From the NCBI RefSeq assembly GCF_936925435.1, contig NZ_CAKZHQ010000051.1, positions 1-64,000 of the forward strand: a DNA stretch of 64,000 nt. Direction: 5' to 3'. A model generated the notes under the pieces. The model made no database searches, had not been told where the DNA came from, and saw only the letters and a program-made list of their open reading frames with translations. This document shows positions 61,283 to 64,000 of this stretch, piece after piece (the first letter of the stretch is position 1; each line of letters opens with the position of its first letter). Position numbers and translations under genes: made by a program. Source of the stretch: an uncultured Ramlibacter sp. (lineage in GTDB: Bacteria > Pseudomonadota > Gammaproteobacteria > Burkholderiales > Burkholderiaceae_C).

Positions 61283-62710
61283 ATGCGCACACTGCTGATC
61301 CGAGGTGCCGACTGCATCGCCACGCAGGACGCGGCGCTGGGCGAGCTGCGCGGGGCCTCGGTCCTGGTGCGCGGCCACCGCATCGAGGCCATCGGCCCGG
61401 CCGACGCGCTGCCGCAAGAGGCCGACGAGGTGATCGACGCGCGCGGCCACATCGTGGTGCCCGGCCTGGTCAACACCCACCACCACATGTACCAGTCGCT
61501 CACGCGCGCCATCCCTGGCGTGCAGGACGCGGAGCTGTTCGCCTGGCTGCGCGGCCTCTACCCGATCTGGGCCGGCCTGACGCCGGAGATGGTGCGTGTC
61601 TCCACCCAGGTGGCGATGGCGGAACTGCTGCTGGGGGGCTGCACCACCAGCAGCGACCACCTCTACATCTATCCCAATGGCGTGCGGCTGGACGACAGCA
61701 TCGAGGCGGCGGCGCAGATCGGCATGCGCTTTACCGCCAGCCGCGGCAGCATGAGCGTGGGCCAGTCCCAGGGCGGCCTGCCGCCCGACAGCGTGGTCGA
61801 GCGCGAGGACGCCATCCTGCGCGACAGCCTGCGCCTGATCGAGAGCTTCCACGACGCATCGCACGGCGCGATGACCCAGGTGGCGCTGGCGCCTTGCTCG
61901 CCCTTCAGCGTCAGCCGCGACCTGATGCGCGAGTCGGCCGCGCTGGCCCGAGCCCATGGCGTGCGCCTGCACACCCATCTGGCCGAGAACGACCACGACG
62001 TCGCCTACAGCCAGGCCAAGTTCGGCTGCACGCCGGCCCAGTACGCGCAGGAGCTGGGCTGGCTGGGCCACGACGTCTGGCATGCCCACTGCGTCAAGCT
62101 CGATGACGAGGGCATCTTCCTGTTCGCTGCCAGCCGCACCGGCGTCGCCCATTGCCCCTGCAGCAATATGCGCCTGGCCTCGGGCATCGCGCCTGTGCGC
62201 CGCATGCTCGATGCCGGCGTGCCGGTGGGCCTGGGCGTGGACGGCAGCGCCAGCAACGACGGCGCCCAGCTGCTGGCCGAGGCGCGCCAGGCCCTGCTGC
62301 TGGCCCGCGTGGCGCGCGCGCTGCAGCCGCCGGAGACGGACCCCACGGGCCGGACCTTCTTTGGCTGCGACCTGGGCCCGGCGCAGATGACGGCGCGCGA
62401 CGCCCTGGCCCTGGCCACGCGCGGCGGCGCCCAGGTGCTGGGCCGCAGCGACATCGGCCACCTGGCGCCCGGCATGTGCGCCGACATGGCGCTGTACGAC
62501 CTGCGCACTGCGGCGATGGCCGGCGCTGCGGTGCACGACCCGGTCGGTGCGCTGATGCTGTGCGCCAGCCCGCAGGCAGCCTGGACCATCGTCAATGGCC
62601 GCGCCGTGGTGCGCGAAGGCCGGCTGGCCACTCTGGACCTGCCGCCCCTGCTGGAGCGCCACAACCGGCTGGCCATCGTGCTGGCCGAAGCGGCGCGCAG
62701 CGCGCATTAG
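61283..62710 (+). CDS. 8-oxoguanine deaminase (amidohydrolase family)
   Basis: A 475-residue amidohydrolase of the TrzN/AtzB/8-oxoguanine deaminase branch: PGLVNTHHHMYQSLTRAIP (metal His pair) near residue 60, SSDHLYIYPNG near 127, LHTHLAENDHDV near 230, HAHCVKL near 268, GLGVDGSASNDGAQLL (metal Asp) near 317. It turns 8-oxoguanine into urate, which PuuD next oxidises. It lies 7 bases after puuD. Guanine or a related purine is a possible alternative substrate. Confidence 0.9.
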   Translation: MRTLLIRGADCIATQDAALGELRGASVLVRGHRIEAIGPADALPQEADEVIDARGHIVVPGLVNTHHHMYQSLTRAIPGVQDAELFAWLRGLYPIWAGLTPEMVRVSTQVAMAELLLGGCTTSSDHLYIYPNGVRLDDSIEAAAQIGMRFTASRGSMSVGQSQGGLPPDSVVEREDAILRDSLRLIESFHDASHGAMTQVALAPCSPFSVSRDLMRESAALARAHGVRLHTHLAENDHDVAYSQAKFGCTPAQYAQELGWLGHDVWHAHCVKLDDEGIFLFAASRTGVAHCPCSNMRLASGIAPVRRMLDAGVPVGLGVDGSASNDGAQLLAEARQALLLARVARALQPPETDPTGRTFFGCDLGPAQMTARDALALATRGGAQVLGRSDIGHLAPGMCADMALYDLRTAAMAGAAVHDPVGALMLCASPQAAWTIVNGRAVVREGRLATLDLPPLLERHNRLAIVLAEAARSAH

Positions 62711-62766
62711 CCCGAACCATCCCCTGCGCGACACGCGGGGATTGGTGCCCAGCCTAAAATCACAGC

Positions 62767-62786
62767 GCCAGCCTGCAAAGGCTGGC
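62767..62786 (+). terminator. Hairpin before the FMN riboswitch
   Basis: GCCAGCCT / AGGCTGGC, 8 perfect base pairs with a GCAA loop, 57 bases after the deaminase stop. No T run. It may end the upstream transcript. A TAAAAT box just before it (62755-62760) could be the -10 of the ribH promoter, in which case the hairpin is at the start of the leader instead. Confidence 0.4.
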
Positions 62787-62789
62787 AGC

Positions 62790-62940
62790 GTTCTCAGGGC
62801 GGGGTGCAATTCCCCACCGGCGGTATCCGTGCGCAAGCGCGGGAGCCCGCGAGCGCCCGGCCTGCGCCACAGCGCGTGCCGGGGTCAGCAGACCTGGTGC
62901 GATGCCAGGGCCGACGGTCACAGTCCGGATGAAAGAGACG
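62790..62940 (+). promoter_or_regulatory. FMN riboswitch (RFN element)
   Basis: All conserved blocks are present in order: TTCTCAGGGCGGGGTGCAATT near 62791 (one run shown short here), CCCACCGGCGGTAT, GCCCGCGAGCG, GGTCAGCAGACCTGGTG, GGCCGACGGTCA, AGTCCGGATGAAAGAGA. The long variable stem lies between about 62830 and 62875. FMN binding would lower expression of the lumazine synthase gene 91 bases downstream. The expression platform is unclear; the following region has no strong T run, which favours control of translation. Confidence 0.95.
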
Positions 62941-63031
62941 CGAAGTCTGGCTGCCGCATGCGCCTCTGGTGCAGGCGGGGTCGGCCGTTCGCACGCGCCC
63001 TGATTCTGGCAACCAGCTCTTTGGCAACACC

Positions 63032-63532
63032 ATGAACCAGGCTTCTTCTGTCTCCGTCTCCGCTTCTTCCAACGGCAGCCGCATCCGCGTCGCCGTCATC
63101 TGTTCGTCCTGGCACCAGGACATCGTCCACCAGGCGCGCGACGCACTGCTGGCGGAGTTCGAGCGCGGCGGCCTGCCGTCCAGCCGGGTCGACCTGCTGG
63201 ACGTGCCCGGCGCGTTCGAGATCCCGCTGCTGGCCCGCAAGCTGGCGCGCAGCCGCCGCTACGACGCCATCATTGCCTGCGGCCTGGTGGTCAACGGCGG
63301 CATCTACCGCCATGAATTCGTCAGCAGCGCCGTCATCGACGGCCTGATGCGCGTGCAACTGGACACCGAGGTGCCGGTGCTGTCGGCGGTGCTGACGCCG
63401 CGCGACTTCCACGAGCACGAGGACCACCTGCGCTTTTTCAGGGAGCACTTCGTCAAGAAGGGCACGGAGGTGGCGCGCGCCTGCCTGGACACCATCGCCT
63501 GCCACCGGCAGTTCGACAACGTGCCGGCCTGA
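63032..63532 (+). CDS. ribH: 6,7-dimethyl-8-ribityllumazine synthase, type II
   Basis: A 166-residue lumazine synthase of the RibH2 type (as in Brucella and Mesorhizobium): IRVAVICSSWHQDIV, VDLLDVPGAFEIPLLARKLA, GLVVNGGIYRHEFVSSAVIDGLM (catalytic His), VPVLSAVLTPRDFHEHEDHLRFF. It makes the last riboflavin precursor. It stands alone behind an FMN riboswitch, apart from other rib genes, as RibH2 paralogues often do. The site before the ATG has little Shine-Dalgarno character. Confidence 0.93.
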   Translation: MNQASSVSVSASSNGSRIRVAVICSSWHQDIVHQARDALLAEFERGGLPSSRVDLLDVPGAFEIPLLARKLARSRRYDAIIACGLVVNGGIYRHEFVSSAVIDGLMRVQLDTEVPVLSAVLTPRDFHEHEDHLRFFREHFVKKGTEVARACLDTIACHRQFDNVPA

Positions 63533-63543
63533 GGACGCGCGCG

Positions 63544-63561
63544 GGCCCGCTGCTGCGGGCC
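63544..63561. terminator. Hairpin between ribH and the convergent gene
   Basis: GGCCCGC / GCGGGCC, 7 perfect base pairs with loop TGCT, in the 36-bp gap between convergent stops. No T run; a likely bidirectional end signal. Confidence 0.45.
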
Positions 63562-63568
63562 GGGAGGC

Positions 63569-64000
63569 TTACTTCTTGGCGGGAGCCTTGTCGACCGCGA
63601 TGGCCACGGCTTCGATGAAGACGGCCTCGACCTGGTCGCCGACCTTGATGTCGGCCAGCTGCTTGGGATCTTCCACCTTCAGGTCGACCGTGCGTTCCGG
63701 TCCGCGCAGGCGTACCGTCTTTTTTGCCTGGTCGATCGAGACCACATCGGCGATGACGCGGATCTCACGCGCTGCCGCGGCGGCGGGCGCCTCGCCCGGC
63801 TTGGCGCGGACCGCGCCTTCGGTTTCGGTCTTGGTGCGGGTGGCGCCGCCGTTCTTCTTGAGCTCCAGCGCCACGGCCACGGTGTGGCTGAGCGTCACCT
63901 GGTCGCCGGCCTTGACCTGGGCCAGGTTTTTCACATCGGGGCTGGCGGTAAAGCTGTAGACCGATCCGTCGGCCCCGCGCAGCTTGACCTTGCGCGTGGT
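63569..64000 (-). CDS. Protein of unknown function, N-terminus cut by window edge
   Basis: A minus-strand frame open to base 64000 gives 143 residues of a longer protein. It contains two repeated beta-rich units: KVKLRGADGSVYSF...VKNLAQVKAGDQVTLSHTVAVAL and KKTVRLRGPERTVDLKVEDPKQLADIKVGDQVEAVFIEAVAIAV, each a small barrel-like module with a D-x-K-x-L...VKAGDQV pattern similar to DUF5666-type periplasmic proteins. A Thr/Ala-rich linker and the end DKAPAKK. The ATG at 63934 is internal. Function unknown. Confidence 0.65.
   Translation of the reverse strand, partial: TTRKVKLRGADGSVYSFTASPDVKNLAQVKAGDQVTLSHTVAVALELKKNGGATRTKTETEGAVRAKPGEAPAAAAAREIRVIADVVSIDQAKKTVRLRGPERTVDLKVEDPKQLADIKVGDQVEAVFIEAVAIAVDKAPAKK

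Noticed and set aside
62755-62760. TAAAAT as a -10 box for ribH
   Set aside because: No matching -35 box at 16-18 bases, so it is only mentioned as a possibility.

Overview
The window looks like a chromosomal segment of a high-GC betaproteobacterium, most likely Comamonadaceae (Burkholderiales). The grounds are the truB-typA pair, a long-form urtABCDE operon, tripartite-tricarboxylate (Bug) and TRAP receptors, RibH2 under an FMN riboswitch, and intergenic repeats of a type I associate with that family. The family call is inference from gene content and style; no database search was possible.

Layout. 1-4.2 kb: end of truB, typA, an EamA transporter, and a hybrid gene joining a crotonase-like domain to a LuxR helix-turn-helix. 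4.4-10.1 kb: the urea ABC transporter operon urtABCDE. 10.1-12.4 kb: tiny ORFs, a DUF4382 lipoprotein and a small secreted protein. 12.5-16.5 kb (minus): a NitT/TauT-type ABC transporter, a nucleoside/nucleobase deaminase and an isolated ureD. 16.8-21.7 kb: a GlsB-like membrane protein, the glyoxylate carboligase pathway (gcl, hyi, glxR) and a divergent LysR regulator. 21.7-23.8 kb: a decayed integron, consisting of an IS110-IntI chimera and three gene cassettes with attC sites. 23.8-24.9 kb: a small protein, an AraC regulator and a VOC protein. 25.3-33.0 kb: one giant repeat protein (about 2570 aa, DUF4214 plus about 14 units of 115 residues plus RTX repeats). 33.0-36.3 kb: gene remnants, a GST and galactarate dehydratase.

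36.3-45.8 kb: a LysR-controlled catabolic cluster (intradiol dioxygenase, citrate-synthase-like lyase, CaiB/BaiF CoA-transferase, branched-chain-type ABC importer, Bug receptor). Here livM and livG are fused in frame through an 84-bp palindromic repeat. 45.8-50.3 kb: two TRAP receptors without permeases, an SMP-30 lactonase, type II dehydroquinase and an IclR regulator. 50.3-52.3 kb: an arsenic operon (arsR-arsI-arsC-aquaporin). 52.4-62.7 kb: a SUMF1-like lipoprotein and a purine-degradation region (puuE, a uraD-allC fusion, M20 amidohydrolase, gntR, uraH, xdhC, puuD, 8-oxoguanine deaminase). 62.8-64 kb: FMN riboswitch, ribH2, and a protein cut by the window edge.

How it fits together: PuuD, UraH, UraD, PuuE and AllC take urate towards ureidoglycolate, urea and glyoxylate. 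Glyoxylate can enter Gcl-Hyi-GlxR, and galactarate (GarD) can also feed tartronate semialdehyde into GlxR. The urt system and ureD serve urea use. The window therefore leans towards nitrogen scavenging and use of plant or soil carbon. The least ordinary items are the crotonase-LuxR hybrid with both expected catalytic acids replaced, the dioxygenase/lyase/CoA-transferase cluster, the repeat-mediated LivM-LivG fusion, the integron remnant and the giant tandem-repeat RTX gene.
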